From: Linepithema humile
Taxonomy: Eukaryota; Arthropoda; Insecta; Hymenoptera; Formicidae
NCBI RefSeq assembly: GCF_040581485.1
Contig: NC_090130.1
Location: 23,329,918 to 23,393,917 of the forward strand
Length of the DNA: 64,000 bases
Reading direction: 5' to 3'
Shown: positions 1 to 14,127 of the stretch, in pieces
How positions within the stretch are numbered: position 1 is the first letter of the stretch
How the letters are laid out: every line of letters begins with the position of its first letter
Translations under genes and position numbers: made by a program
Notes under the pieces: model-generated
Told to the model about the DNA's origin: nothing
Database searches by the model: none
Seen by the model: the letters and a program-made list of their open reading frames with translations, nothing else

Positions 1-1700
1 AAAGACTTTGCAACATTGTTCTCCAAAAACACCCGGTAGATTTCTGCAGACCTAGTGCGGAAACATGAGCGAGGACTCTCATGCTCGTACACACATGTTC
101 ACACGAACCTGCGTTGCGGTGTGCGCGCGATTGGCGCGAGCCGAGAGCGAAAAGGAGCGAAGAAGAGAAGACCCGAACGAGGAAACGAGCAAGTGAGCAC
201 GCACGTACGTTCTGCGCTCGCGTCCACGCATAGCACGCACGCACAACGCATGCACGCAGACGCACACGTATGTAGTCGGCTGCGAAAACCGGCGTGCGAA
301 AAAGCAGCCAATAGTGAGCAGAGGCGGGAGTCGGTGGGGTCGGACACGTGGTCCGCGAGCGGCCAATCGACGTGCCAATCACCGGCGGATTTCGCGTTGC
401 TTTCCCGCTCAGCGCGCAGCATTTGCGTTTGCGTGCGAGAGAGACCGACGCGAGAGAGAGAAGAAAAAAGCAGAAGAGTGCACATGCGAGCGAAGCGAGA
501 TTCGAGAAACCGCGAAGAAAAGAGAGAGAAGAGGGAAGGGGGGAGGAGAGGAGGGAGAAAGAGAGCTAGTAGTGGCAGAGTAAAAAAGGAGAAAGAGAGA
601 CGAGTTTGCATTGCGTCTCAGCTCCTCGTCTCCCCTACTTTGGGAGGCAAAAGGGTGAGACAGAGAGAAAGAGAGGGGTACAACATGCCGAAACGAGAGG
701 GCCCCTTAGACGTCGCGTCGCGGTCTAGCCAAAGAGAAGAGAGCCTGGGAGGAAGGTGCGTCTCTTCGTCGTCGCAAGAAGAGAGAGAGGGGAATTTCTT
801 GGACACGCCGCGAGAGCCGACGTTGAGGGCGAGAGAGACAGATTGGCAAACGCGCGCGGTCCCTTAAACTCGCCGGCGATCGGGGAGAGCCATTTCTGCG
901 AGGACACGTCGGCCGGTCTCCATCGTCGTCGTCGGTTTCTGCTTCGATCGAGCTGCGCCGTGACGGACAGCCGCCACCGGAAGCGCGCGTCAGATTCGCG
1001 CAACAGCGCCGCGAGTTCGAGTCGTCGTTGGAGCGACAGGACCGGAGCGCAAGAGAGAGAAACGCAGCGAGAGCGGGACACACCACCGCACACACAGTCG
1101 TCGCCTATTCGCGAAACGAGCGGCTCGCAGTCGGCCAGTCGTGAGGCGTGAGGAAGCCAGCAGCGAAAGGGAAAAAAACAAAAGAAAGCGCCCACAGAAG
1201 CCCGATCGAGGACCGATCTCGTCGCAGAAGTCGTCCAAAAAGTATTTTCCGTGCTCTTTCTCCGTACCCCGTGCTAAGCCTCACGCGTGTGCCAATCCCG
1301 GTGATCCGTACGCGATTCGCGATTGATCGATCATCAACATTTCTCGCGTCCGGGGAATCCAGCCAGGATACGACAGCGTGCGTTATCGTCCCAACAAGGA
1401 TAACCGTCGTTGCCCGCTCGTCGAAACAGCAATCGACGTCTCCTCCTCGACGTCTCCTCAACCGTGATTAAACGCGACTTAATCACGAAACACCGCGGTT
1501 CATCCTTTCTTTTCCCGCTTATCGTTCACCTTCATTCTTCCACCTTGTGGTTGCGATCCCTGTGATTTCTCTCCTGTTCGCGTTTACACGGATTTATATT
1601 TTCCCTCTTCCTTTCTCTCTCTCTTTTTCTCTCTCTCTCTCTCTCTCTCGCTTTCTCTCTCTTTCATCGGGTCCACATAGAGTCCTACGAATCTACGAAA
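1..1700 (+). promoter_or_regulatory. Imp: Imp upstream promoter island (CpG/GA-rich)
   Basis: GC- and CpG-rich DNA before the first Imp coding exon, in contrast to the AT-rich DNA after 2050. The + strand is purine-rich (GA runs) at about 430-870 and pyrimidine-rich at 1500-1670, a polarity that recurs in several intronic islands of this window. GAGA-type runs are common near insect promoters. There is no clear TATA box at the expected distance from the candidate initiator at 1701. Open frames here, including a 270-codon one at 55-867 that starts with GTG, are arginine/serine/glutamate-rich low-complexity runs and are not supported as genes. The promoter role is inferred from composition and position. 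Confidence 0.6.
1601..1665. repeat. (TC)n pyrimidine tract
   Basis: Almost uninterrupted CT dinucleotides with short T runs, ending about 200 nt before the Imp start codon. On the opposite strand this is (GA)n, the binding motif of GAGA-factor-type proteins in insects. It may be a promoter element or part of the transcribed leader. Confidence 0.85.
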
Positions 1701-1868
1701 TCAGTACTCGGAGTATACGCGAGTATATACGTGAGTCCGTTGAGCGCACGCGCACCAGATCGTCGTCGAGAGAGCCCGCGATACACACGTGACCGAGCCG
1801 CGAGCTCGGTTCGGGAAGCCGGCATCATAGCGTCGAAAAGCGAGCAGCAACCAGCAGCAGCCAGCACC
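1701..1868 (+). other. Imp: Probable Imp 5' leader, with initiator-like TCAGTA at 1701
   Basis: A TCAGTA motif at 1701-1706 matches the arthropod initiator consensus and would place the start site at A1703. The following stretch has no ATG in the coding frame before 1869. The start context at 1869 is good (A at -3, CACC before ATG). The reading frame stays open upstream of the ATG to at least 1671, but without an ATG. The true 5' end is not known and may lie further upstream. Confidence 0.4.
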
Positions 1869-2043
1869 ATGTCGAAGCTCTACGTCGGCAATTTGCCATC
1901 AGATTGCAACGAGAGCGCTCTCAGGCAGCTTTTCCAGGAGCACAGCCTGGCGTGCACCACGATCCTAGTGAAGCGCGGCGGCTACGCCTTCGTCGACTGC
2001 GCCGATCAATCCACAGCCGATCGAGCGATCGACAAGCTAAACG
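1869..2043 (+). CDS. Imp: Imp coding exon 1 (N-terminal part of RRM1)
   Basis: First coding exon of insulin-like growth factor 2 mRNA-binding protein, a cytoplasmic RNA-binding protein that controls localisation, stability and translation of mRNAs. It encodes 58 residues plus one base. It opens with MSKLYVGNL, whose LYVGNL (residues 4-9) is the RNP2 motif, and has RNP1 as RGGYAFVDC (36-44), closely matching the LVKSGYAFVDC of vertebrate IGF2BPs. The exon ends ...DKLN plus G before a GTGAGT donor at 2044, phase 1. The start is the first ATG in frame, with a good Kozak-like context. The frame joins exactly to exon 2 at 23122, which supplies the last RRM1 strand. RRM2 and four KH domains, expected from the family, are not in the window. 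Other RRM proteins are unlikely given the RNP1 match and exon 2. Confidence 0.93.
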
Positions 2044-5000
2044 GTGAGTCTATCGCCATGAAATGAATCATGTTTGCAAAATCCTGTTTTGTAACGCTTA
2101 TTTTAACAATCATGCTTTATATTGCAATGACAACGACAACGACAATGAGCAAGAGGAGAATGAAGAAGAAATCGAAGAAGAACATCCGTTTCATGCTGCT
2201 TCGCCAATCATTTGTATACCAATAAAACGCTTTTACTGCTTTGCTACTTTTACTGCTGCTTTTTCCCTAGCTTATGCAAATTAATTCATAGATCTTTCCC
2301 GTAAACACCAAATGACTAATTAGTCAATTGATATTTAGAACAATAGCCCTGTAAAAGTTGTTATGAGCGAAGATGAAGATTTCAATCAGATCTTGGCGAA
2401 TTTCTTTAAGAGAGTCTCGCCTGGATAGTCGAATTAATATTGAATTCATCTTCTGCTCTCTCAACTAAGTTATCCAGAAATCACTCATACGCATCCTCCA
2501 TATCCTTTTATTCGCTTATTTATTGCCTACAAAGCTTCATCAGGTATTTAGCGCTTTTGTATCTGTGGCTAATCTTGCATCTCCAAATACATAAGATAAC
2601 CGCATTGCCGCTAAAAATAAATACCTTCATCTCTAACGTGTAATGTATATGCTTTGTTTATACGCTTTTGCTAGATCATAAGAATAGATATAAGAATTTA
2701 TGAAGCATGTGTGTCCAACATTTTTTAATTTTTGACACGGATATTTCATTGAAGAGCTTCAGAATTGGTTACGTAGGAAAATATCTGTCATATCGCTGTC
2801 ACTCGATAGTTTACTGTCAATTGTTTTTTCTCTGACAGATGATGCTCGCGCGTTGACGTGAAGTTGAATGATGTCGAAAGATGTGTGTCTTTCGATACAT
2901 AATAAAAAATAATGACTGTCGATGTGACAAGCGACACTGTGAATATTATCGTGCACTAGAAGAATATAAAATCTCATGTGCTTTAATGGCTAAATTGGGG
3001 AATTTTAATTATTTAATTAGAAATATATTAGGCTTTCTATAAACGACATAGGATAAATTATTACAAATTTTGAAAAATCATGATTAGGATAATAGTAGAA
3101 TCGATGCTAATTTTTCATTAGTGAAAGATTTGGAGATCTTTCCGCGTGACATAATATTCATCATTATTATTGAAAAATGTCTAAAGATTTTAACTGCGTG
3201 ATAAAAAAATAAGAATCTAAATGGTGTGTTTGTTTGAATTTTACTGGCGTTGAGTAGATAAATAATGATGTAGATAAATACTTGTTTTCGATATCACTTG
3301 ACGCATTTGAAACATCAAACATCGGCGTGATGAAAATCATGCAAATGATCGACACGGAGTTTGCACGTCGAGCGAATTTACGAGCGTCCGGAGTTAGGAT
3401 ATCGCCCAATCTCGCGTGAAATACTGACGTTATATCTCGACCGGCCACACTTCCTATGGCTCAAATTTGTCATAACTGATAACTATATTTGAGAACCACT
3501 GAACCTCCGGCTGTGGTTTCCGTCGAGAAAAGGCAGTGGTCTTTTCGTCCATATTCACTATCCTCAAATTCATTCTAATTTTACCAACCTTAATATTCTG
3601 ATTAACGTACAGAAATCGAATCATATCTTATCTCTCGTTAAAGTCTGGGAAATCAAATTACTACAATGATTAGGCGATAACGTTACGAAAGTTAACTGGA
3701 AATATCATAAATATGATAAAATATGTTAATGAAGATAAAATATATTAATTCAAGATATATTCTATGAATCAGAACAACGAAAGAGAGTCTTTTATATTAA
3801 ATATCTCTAATATCTCTTATATTAAAAAAAACTTATTATTTTATTTCTCATATAATTTAATTTGACTTTTTTAATGAAATTGTTACAGTAATCGATTATG
3901 TTTTAACTTTCTTCTTTATTTTTTAAATTTCATTCAAAATACATGCAATCAGAGACTCTTTCGTCTGTTCGATTCGTGTGAAAAACTTATCCACGTGGTA
4001 GGATAGATGCATGCATCGGCAAAATGGCGCCAGCTACGGCGCGACAAGGTCGCGTCTGTGTGCTCGCCACGACGATAAGTCGCTGATAATCGCACGCGTC
4101 GACCAACATGTCGTTGTCGATCGCTCAGATTACAAGACCGGCTCTTCCCGCCAAAACGAAAGTTAGATATCTGCTCGAGGAGTTTATCAACGGCAAAACA
4201 GTTTTCCAAAAGCAATGGACACGCTTTAAATGGATATCCGTTGAAAAGCTTTTTTGTGTTTGAAACTTTCAACAATTGCTTTTCAGAGAGGAATAGTTTT
4301 TTTTTGTCAGTACTAAAATTAGAAATATATCTCTAAAGAAGGTTTTACGAATCTATATATTATTCTTGGAGAGAAAGTTGGTTAATGTAATCCTTTATGT
4401 TATACCGAAAGTAACTCGTTGTGAAACGCTCTTACTTTTTATATTATTGGTTCTAGAAAAGTTCATAAAATGAAGAATTTTATTCTTGTCTTCTGAATAA
4501 GATTTTTACTGCGTTGAAATGTATCCATCAATGTTGTCTTTCGGGACATGTAATGCAAAAATCATCAGCCGAGTGGAAGTTAACTGTGCGTGACGAAACG
4601 TCAGTCGACTGAACACCTCTGTTAATCGCTAGACTGCCAATGACTATACTAGTTAAAGCGACTAGTCCATACTCTTACTTTTGTTCGGCAATTCTAAACG
4701 GCATATTTTGGTGTTATAGCTTCACTAAAAAAATGTTCATAAAAAATGTTTAAAAAAATTTTATTCATGTTGCTTGTTACGGAAAACATGTAACGGAAAC
4801 ATCTTTATTAAGAAATTTTTATATTTCTTTCGTTGAGAAAAAAGTGTGGCATCTATAAAAACATAATTTAAAAGAAAAAGATGTTTTAGAATAATCTTGA
4901 AGAATGGAAAAATTAATGCATTGCAGTTTGTATTTTTTGTGTTAGTTTTTTTCGTGCGAACTCCTCATGACGGTATGATCTCAAGCTAAATATTTTCGAC

Positions 5001-6427
5001 TTTTTCTGTTGATCGTGAGAATTTTGAATCGGTATTTGTGTGATGTGACTGAGAGCTTCTCCGAGTCATGCTCACACGAGTAGTAGTAGTTGATTCGGCA
5101 AGTTCTCCCGCAGCCGAAAAGAAGTAACGTGGTCAAGGTCGCGAATAGCCGCGTGCGCGCGCGCGACACGCGTGACGTACGAATTCCCATCGCCCCCGCC
5201 GCCGACATTGCTGTCGTTGTCGTCTTCTCCGAGGTTGAAATTTACATCGCGAATAGCCGCCGACCTCATCTCCTCGGCTCTCCTCCGCCACGCCACCGCC
5301 GAAAATCGGTTAGTCACACTCGTCACGTTCCGCGGCCATGCCTGCTATCCAGATCATAAATTCCATTGACGACTCTGTAGCTCTCGTGCGCTCTCGCGCT
5401 CTCGGCTACCTCATTACAGCGTGTTAATGCACGCACGTGCACACATCGCGCGTCGGAACGCCATTTGAGGCCGCGTTTCACCCTTGAACTTTTCCCTGAC
5501 GAAGAAACAGTACAAAACAATCTTTCCAATTCCAACAAGCTTGAGGTATGTTGCAACTCAAGATAAAAGATACTTGTTTTTTTTTCGGAACAGCCATGCA
5601 GAGCTATCCCGACATATTCGAATCTAATCAAGTATCGTCAGAAAAATAAGATAACTGAAAAATATGATAGCCATTTTCAAAAAAGAATTTTTTATAATAT
5701 ATAAACATTTTCTAAGAAAAATATTTTTAAGGCATATAAGAGATGTAAAATGCTTTTAATGTCGTAAAAACTTTACTCACAATAATTTTTTAATATTTTT
5801 TATAATTTCGCCAATATATTAGAAATAATTGAGTACATTTTGTTACATTGAAGAAAAGAAAAAAAATTGATTGTAAATTTGTCAAAGAAATTCCATCTTA
5901 CAATATTTTTTTATTACTTTATAGAATCTCGATAAGCAAAATTAAAAATTTGAAATTTCACATTAATTCTTTTTTGCAAGCCGTTTTTTTCGCACGTATA
6001 ATCCATACTCTTAGATATATCGAGTGCGCGAGAGCTGCTTAGAAATGAAGCTACAAAAAGGAGAGCCGGAACGAGCGGCTCTTAGAGCGATTCACGGCGA
6101 ACGCTTTCTCTCCCTCTATATTTCGTTAGCAATACGGTCGTTGCTTTTGCAGCGTAAGGGCCGATCCTTGGATACAATGCCGCGCGAAGAACGTTACCGA
6201 CGAGCTCAGGTCAGAACTAGTTTGGTGGGTTGTTGAGTTAGGTTTTAGGAGAACTTTACCAAAACGCCGCGACCTAATCGGGCTTTAGGCGACTCATACT
6301 ACGCTCTGCCTAGCGAGCTGTGTTCATTCCCATCATTTTAGAGCAATTGCTATTATCGAAATAAAGTAGAGATACTTGAGATCTATATTTCTCAAGTTCA
6401 CTTTAGGCGATCTACAATTTGTGATAG

Positions 6428-6484
6428 AGTTTGAAGTAGAATTCTATTTATAATTTTATATATTGTATAACGTACCAGGATTTT
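6428..6484 (+). repeat. Dispersed repeat, copy D
   Basis: Matches the other copies of a short family in this window, sharing the core TAGAATTCTATTTATAATTT followed by a TATTGTATAAC-type segment. Other copies lie at 30206-30280, 30594-30665, 37976-38032 and, inverted, 56121-56176. It is probably an old non-autonomous transposon fragment. Confidence 0.6.
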
Positions 6485-9400
6485 TTCAAATTTTAAAGCT
6501 GTAATTGTTTCAAAATTATTTACAGCAGGTTTTTATAATGACATTATAAACGCAAAGAAAGACATTTATAACGGCAAATTTTTGTATAATTGTAAAATTA
6601 TTCACACATTTACTACTCTTGGAAAAATAGAATAATGTATTCTCGCTTATTCAATAATTCATGAGTCTTCTTGTTCAATCTCTTGAGAATGTCCTAACAA
6701 TACGAAGAAAGTTTTCGAACAATTTTCCCGAAGATTGCATTTTCCTCAAATTCTACATTGACTGTAGGTGACGGCGATAACGTGCCGCGCATCAACGTGC
6801 GTGCACAGCATGCGTCTTCCTCTTTCACAGCCGGCATTCGTGCACGCCATTCCGCTCAGCACGATTTTGAAGACACGAAGCCGGGCTAAAAGTCGGAGAC
6901 CCGTCGAGACAGCAACAGGAAGCTGCCACATTCTTCCATTCTGGTTGCCTCCTACCGCTTTCTTCTTTTCCTAACACGCCGGCTTGTACCGAATCGATCA
7001 GCCGTTATCCGTTGTATCTGTACTTGTTAGTTATTTCTTGTTTATCAATTTATCAAAAGCTCTCAAAACAATCTCATAAATTCAAAACAATAATTATTCT
7101 GCATTTACTTTTGCACACTTTATTTGTTACTTTAACTCTAACTTTTCTGCAATTTGTCATTATCGTTTACTTTACTTCCTAGAAAAAAAAACTATTTATA
7201 TTATATATATAAAAGTACCTTATTTTTAATTTAAAAGAATTTATGCATGTTTAAACGAGAACATATTATAGACACTGGTGTACCGACACGAACAGCCGTT
7301 GAGTGCGAGGGTTTACACCCACCAATGCATTTTCAAGAGCTAGAACGAGCAGATGCTCCTAGGAATACATTATTCGCATCCAAAACTGCCTGCACTCGAT
7401 ATATTCCTTTTTCATACGTCCGTAAGAGACGTCCCATTTGCTCAAGATGTCTGTTTTGCATTCCTTTTTTCTTCTCTCGAAACGTGGCTTAAACAGCGGT
7501 GCCAACTTTCTCTTTTGTATTTTATATACATATATAATATTGATACGATAATTTTGACATCTTTCAAACATTTTACGCTTTTTTCGATAAATGCCATAAT
7601 TGATAAACAAGTTTTAAATACTTGTATAATAAACTATCGCTGTAATAATAATGAGACGTGCTTATACAACAACGAATGTCCACATTTAATAAGAAGATAT
7701 ACGAGCCCCGTTTATATATGAAAAGTCACTCGCATTTGCGTAAGTAAGGTCTTCGAAATTGTGATTAAGATACATCGCGCATCAATTTGTATCCGTATCC
7801 CATTTGATTTCGACGTCACGCAAAAAGTCGCGTAATTCTCATTATCGTATGTATCGTAATTCGATGCACTCTGCTTGCGAAAATAAACTGCTTAAACATC
7901 TCTCTTCGCTGCTGCGTGGAGGTAAAAACGTTGAGGAAAAAAGGTGCAATGACTCTGTATTATTTCTCGCACCTTTTCCCTCGGGCATACGAGTACCTTC
8001 GCGTACGAAGTTTATATGCGACCGAATAAACATGTCCGCGCAATCTCTTCTTTTTTTGTAATCGTTGTCCGCGTGGCCCGGCCGGCTTGATTTGTCGCGT
8101 GCCTGCTCCGGGACCACCTGCCCCCGAAAAAAGTTACCTGTTAACAGTGCACCGGTAACCGACACTGATGGGGCCTTACGATTCGCCTCTCCACCTCGCG
8201 CAGGGCCCCGGACAGCCTTCGGGCGCAAACACCGATTCAACATCTTACGACGGCACATGAGCCGACCGACATGAGCCGAAAGTGAGATGGGAGAGAATGC
8301 CAATTATAATAATGAGGGTTTTCCAGTGGCGACGAACACGATCATTATTATTAACCGTTTTAATCCACTGCATCTGATTGATGCATATCATTTATTACAA
8401 CTCCGAAATAAAAGCTCCTTTTTAAAGTCGGTACTCTTTAATTTTATTTACATGTCAGGCTGAAATTGATTAACTTATACTCGTCTATATTCATCTAATA
8501 TAACAAATATGATTTTTTATTTTAAAAAATCGCTCACTTTCTTCTTTCTCTTTGTCGCTAGTGGTAGTAATTTTTTCTGATAAAAATAATTTACACAAGA
8601 TGAAACTCTTGATTGCATCTGATCCTAGACAGCTCAGATTCTCAAGGTTTATGAAATTCTACGATTGCATTTCGCGGAGCAATGTGCTTCGCATGCAAGA
8701 GCGACTCCGCCACGTATTGTTATCTCCGCGGTGCATACGAATTGGTACACGGGAGTGATGCAACTATGACCGTCCACGCGTTTGTCCGCAAGCTTTATAC
8801 AATATGTCAACGAGAGAATCGTTCTGAATATACTCGACTAGTATAAACTATCAGCCGCACAGTTGTACGAATAGCTCTGGCTTCTTCGAGCTCTGGCTTA
8901 AACCGAAAGTCCACTGGCGCGGAACGAGTTCTACTTGTTGCTTTTCGTGCAATATATGTAATAAGGAATGAATGGTGAGCAAGAAATCAAACATTTGAGT
9001 TTCAACTTTTGCAAAAAAACATTTTTTCTCTTTTTATTCCTTTAATTTTTTGCAATGTACATATCACTTTCGGTTTATATTAGAAAATTTGGTACAGAAA
9101 CAATTTTAAGGAATTAAAGTAAAAATCTTTATTTGTCGAAATTCATGCACTAAGTTCGAATTTTGCTTGAGCACGTCATTTGTTCCCCATTATATCTTAT
9201 AGTTTAAGCTTCTCATCTCGCACGCGAGATGAAACACGCCTATGTCTCGTGTTCCTCAATCCGGAAATACGAATTATCATACATAGAACGTTCCAAGATC
9301 GTTGAACGATAGTTGCTAGCTTGAGGTGTTAGTATTAACCTTTTTCAAAAAACTGTCGAGACACAAATAAAAAAAATATTATTTTTTCTTTAAATGTTAG

Positions 9401-9556
9401 AAAGAAATTGGAGATTTTTTTAGACTTTGGTAATAGATTTTTCACACAGAGATTTTGAAATTAAGGAAACATTGTTGAATTTAATACAGATACAAATAGA
9501 ATTCTGGTAGGGGAAATGCCGGCATGAAAGAGGAAGGAAGTGCTATCTTTAGCGCC

Positions 9557-9603
9557 ACGAAAAGAGACACACTGCAATAGTGTGACTTCTCTCTTTTATT
9601 CGT
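9557..9603. repeat. Short foldback
   Basis: ACGAA at 9557 pairs with TTCGT at 9599, AAGAGA with TCTCTT, and CACACT with AGTGTG around a GCAAT loop, with an asymmetric bulge. It is too short for a canonical microRNA precursor. No function is assigned. Confidence 0.4.
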
Positions 9604-10797
9604 CTTTCTTTCCATCTACCGCTGGTATTGCTCTATAATCACAAAACGAGTTCATTTCATAATAATTACAGGCAAGTCGATAAAGATGATAAATGATTAT
9701 CACTGACAAAGTTAATTTAGTATTTTAGTTCATTTTTCTTCAGGAAAAAGATATAACAGGAGAAAGGAAAAGAAAAACAAAATTCAAAGAGGAGTAAAAA
9801 TTTCTTTGCAGAAGTTCATATTCTCCACATGTTCGATTTCTTGCTCGTCACTCGTTTTCTATTTGCTTCTTAGTCTCCCGCTCTCTCTTATCACATTTAT
9901 TTTAAGAACTTTCATGGCCGCTGTGAATCCAGTTGTAACTCAAAATCGCACTCGTATTAACTTGTGCGATATGTTAGTTTACATAATCTTTGACCGTTCC
10001 TACAGGATAATTTAATCGCAAATCAAAATTTTGTGTCTCTCTTTTTCTTATTATCTCTTGTTATTTTAATTTAGCAGAAATAATAATTTTTTTTGTCAAT
10101 ATTCATTTCTAATTCGTTTTTTTGCTACTTTAAGATAAGTCTGTTTACATATATCTTATTATATTTTTTATTTTTTTTAAAAAGATTTTTTTTCAAAATA
10201 CATTTCTCTCTCTGTCTTGTTATCGCGCGGCTCCTCTCCGAAATTTCGCCGTCTTTGTCTATCGTGACCTCTGTTCAACTGCTCGAAGACACACGTGTTT
10301 GTTTTAGATACCCGGCCGTTGACTCCCCGGCAAATAGCACGCGGCGTCACTGCTGGCGAGTTTTCGGCGGAACGTACGCGCCTTCGTGTCGTGATCGAAG
10401 CCGTTTCCTACCCGGCGCTTTTCTATTCGTCGTCCTCACGGCCCACATTTGGCGTTAAACATAGCCAACAGATTCTGAGTTTCGGTTAAACGAGAGGATG
10501 CGAACGCGCGCCTTAATGAAACGGGCTCCATTGAACAGAACTACAGTTCTCTCTCTCGGATTCTTTGTCATTTTTTTTCGTTACTGTTTTGAGTTTTATG
10601 TATGATATTAACTACTTGGAATTTTACTAACGACGAGGTGAAACACTATTTAATAGAAAGTAGAGCATTTATCTTTAAAATATGTTGCGATAAACGGTAA
10701 AATTATAATATAATTATCATGTTTTAATTATACCTACTAATGAGTATTAAATGAATATTCACTTTTTCTAATAATTTTTTAATAATATTTATTTTTA

Positions 10798-10819
10798 CTG
10801 TATGGTACTGTATGGTACA
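10798..10819. repeat. Two-copy tandem repeat (ACTGTATGGT unit)
   Basis: Two adjacent copies of a roughly 10-nt unit, ACTGTATGGT. A simple tandem duplication in intronic DNA. Confidence 0.6.
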
Positions 10820-13079
10820 ATTATTACTTATCTTTCAATTATCTCTAGTGCACTGTATGTTATTATCGCTTGTTAATTAAAAAAGTAGGTTTTATAAATA
10901 TTAGATAAATATCCACAACTTTGAATGATACAATAATGATTATTAATGTTATTATTGTAGCGTTATGTTTACAATATTTTTTGAATTGTGTATCAATCAT
11001 TACACTTTATAAAAATACTCCAAGTATCAAAATAAAAAATAATTTTATAAAATAATCAATATAGAAAAATTGCAAACAAAAATTTTTATTTAGACATTCT
11101 CGTGAATTTCTATAAAGATTAGCAATTTATTAAATTAGCATTTCGGCATCATTGAGGAACGCGGTCGTAAATTCCACGTGTTCCGTTAATAACGAAAGAG
11201 CTTGTTATCGATGTCAATTAGCATTCAAAGTAGCCACAATGAATTTTGAGTAGATAGATTTGTAAAACATATACTTATAATAAATGAATGTAAGCTTTTA
11301 TTCATGCTATTTTATCAGATAAATGATATTTTATTTATGGATTAATTTTGTAGAAAGTTTAATGTCGAATTTTACTTTAACAAAAATTTCAAAGTTGCCA
11401 ACATCGTTAAAAATATTAAATGCAAGCCCATCATCGATTTCTTTAAAGTGTTAACGTAAAAAATTAAGTGGCTTTGAGGATGTAAGTGAATAAGGAAACC
11501 TCGTTTCTCGGTTGATCTTAACTGGACGTCGGCTTGACAGAAATTTCATTTAAGACTTAATGGCCGCAGCTATTGAGTGTCGACGGATGAAGGCTCGCGA
11601 TAAATGATAACGGTTACGGGATTAAGGGCGTAAGAGAGGAGGAGGAAAAAGAGCTGCGAGGTGCCACACGACGTCCGGCCCACGTGCGCGTAATTGTCAG
11701 GTACACGCGGACAGAGAAACCCAGGACTTTCGACAGGTGTCAATGAACCGGTCAACGACGTTCATCCATCGGAGGATAAGCGACGAAGAGGAGACGATAG
11801 CCCCGACTGAGGGAGAATAGGCGGGGAAAAAAATACGAGCGAGACTCGTTCGCACCTGCTTCGGTTGTGCGAGAGCCGGACTCATGGTGATTTCACATTT
11901 CGTGGTTCGCGCGAGATGGACGTGCCTTTGATTACAGGTCGAAAAACAATTTTCCATATACAAAAGGACAATATAGTTTAAGTTTTATGTCATTTTGGAA
12001 TAAAGGAATAGGAGAGAGGGACACCACGAGAGGAAAATCCAAGCTATTTGTGAAAAATGCAAAAAGAGTGGAAAATATTACAAAATCGCATTGATTGTAG
12101 TATTAATTAGTTGCAATTAAAATATACACTGAAAATAAAATCAAGTTACGATAAAATTTTAATTATCAAGTTAGGATCAGTAAGCCAGGATTAGCAAATT
12201 ATCAAAGGAAGCAAAGGTCCTAATTCCTAATTATGAGATTAAAAATATTTTATATGGAGAAATAATATAAATTAAAAAGAGAGATATAATATAAAAAAGG
12301 GCAAAGACATTGTGTGTGTGAAAGAATTTATTAAGAAGAAATGCCAGCACCCATGACAAATATCCATTCATAATACAAGCACGAAGGGAACGTGCACATG
12401 TAATAGAATCTGTCGCTCATTTTAAGAAGCTGCGCTCGTTCTTCACGCATATTTTGTGATTTTACGGCAAGAAGAAAGCAAGGAATAAGAGTTATCTTCC
12501 GTATCCGACATATTGAGAAAAATTATAATTTCGAAAAATTTTACGTTTTTCAAACGTAAAATAGATTCCTTTGCTCCGACCCGAATAATTGCAGCGATTA
12601 GATATGCTTTTCCAAGAAATATATCTTATTTTTTACAAGCATGGGCTTTAATCATAGTAGTGGAACTATTATATTTGATTGTAAATCATGCTTATATTTA
12701 TATTATTAATTATATTATCATAGAAGAGAATAATAATTTTATACTTTATAATTATTTTTTGTATTTTATTTTTTTAATAGTTTTTTTACCAAACTTACAT
12801 GCATATGTCTATGCACAGTTGTACGATACGATTTTACTTTCCTTTATACAATACATTAAATATGAGATTTTATTCTAGTATTATTTTATAATAATTATTT
12901 ATTTTATAATGAATAATTTATTTTAATTCTATTATCTTAAATTTTAATGTCTACAGAGCACAAAAGGTGCGATTTTTATTTTAGAAGCGAAAAAGATTGG
13001 AGAGAACAATTTGCGTCATAATTTGCGATTGATCCGAAAAATAACGATGTTTTTTTCGTGCCAATCGAATGTGAGACAT

Positions 13080-13124
13080 AGATTATCGAGAATCGTGGGA
13101 CAGACAAAGATTATCGAGAATCGT
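13080..13124. repeat. 17-nt direct repeat, two copies
   Basis: AGATTATCGAGAATCGT occurs at 13080-13096 and exactly again at 13108-13124, separated by 11 nt. It is an exact local duplication, or possibly a paired protein-binding site. Confidence 0.8.
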
Positions 13125-13909
13125 AATAGAAACCTTGATTGACGATAAGAAAACGAATTAGACACCCTAGGAACGTACTAAAATATTAATCACGGTTTAG
13201 TGTACAGGAAAATAGGAAAAAAGTCAATATATCTAATACGTACTTTTTGCACGTTTTATGTAACTCTTTTGATCTTTACAGAAAAATACTTTTTATATTA
13301 TGTTAAATTTCAATCAAATATTATATGATTTACAAACATATCTTAAAAATCTTTAAAATAAAAAATCTGCAAGATTAAAATCTCTATGATCATTTATTAG
13401 AAGTCTGATATTTTGGTAATCTGATCTTAAAATATTTCAATTTGGTATTTTATATTAAAACATTTAGCCGACCAGTACAATCACAAATGACATAAAAAAT
13501 TGTCCAGTAATCTCAATAGATAAGCGATAAAAAATTCTGCGTAAATCATTATTTGTATAATCAGATTAAATCATTGCTTAGATATTTCGTACGTTACGCA
13601 CGGTCACTGCGATAAGAGTTGAAGAATCAATCTATATTTGTGTTAGTGGAAAGCATATCGCATACTCGAACTATCGATTGGTATGGACGATACGATGTTC
13701 CGATACTGAACAGCGAGCTCCATTCTACGGCGCGAGAGGAAGACGGCAGTCCGCACGTCGAGAAAAATTACATCGGCACACCGCCATTAATCTCCGAACG
13801 AGCGGATATTATTTTAATTCTGAACTCTCGGGCCGAGTCTCTTCCGAGAAACGCCGGCCTTTGTCCCAGCCGGCTGGTCAGAAAGAAAAGTGACCAAGTG
13901 ATTTAATCT

Positions 13910-13928
13910 ACGAACGAACGAACGAACA
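13910..13928. repeat. (ACGA)n microsatellite
   Basis: Four to five copies of ACGA within a GC-rich patch of intron 1. Confidence 0.8.
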
Positions 13929-14098
13929 GCGCGACCCTGGGACTTCTCTCTTCTGATGCTCGTTCGCGCTATTCCTCCTCTCCTCTCTTCCCGTCCGTCA
14001 TTGGCGAGATTCGTTTTTGCTCGCCGAATTTGCGACGGCGGCACGACGCACTCGAGCGCGGGACTGTTTCTTGAGAAAAGTCGCGACGAGCTCACTCA

Positions 14099-14127
14099 AT
14101 TTATTATTTATTATTTATTATTTATAG
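14099..14127. repeat. (ATTTATT)n microsatellite
   Basis: Four successive ATTTATT units directly after the GC-rich patch. Confidence 0.8.

Noticed and set aside
55..867. 270-codon open frame on the + strand
   Set aside because: It starts with GTG, is Arg/Glu/Ser low-complexity made by GA-rich promoter DNA, overlaps long frames on the other strand, and has no recognisable domain.
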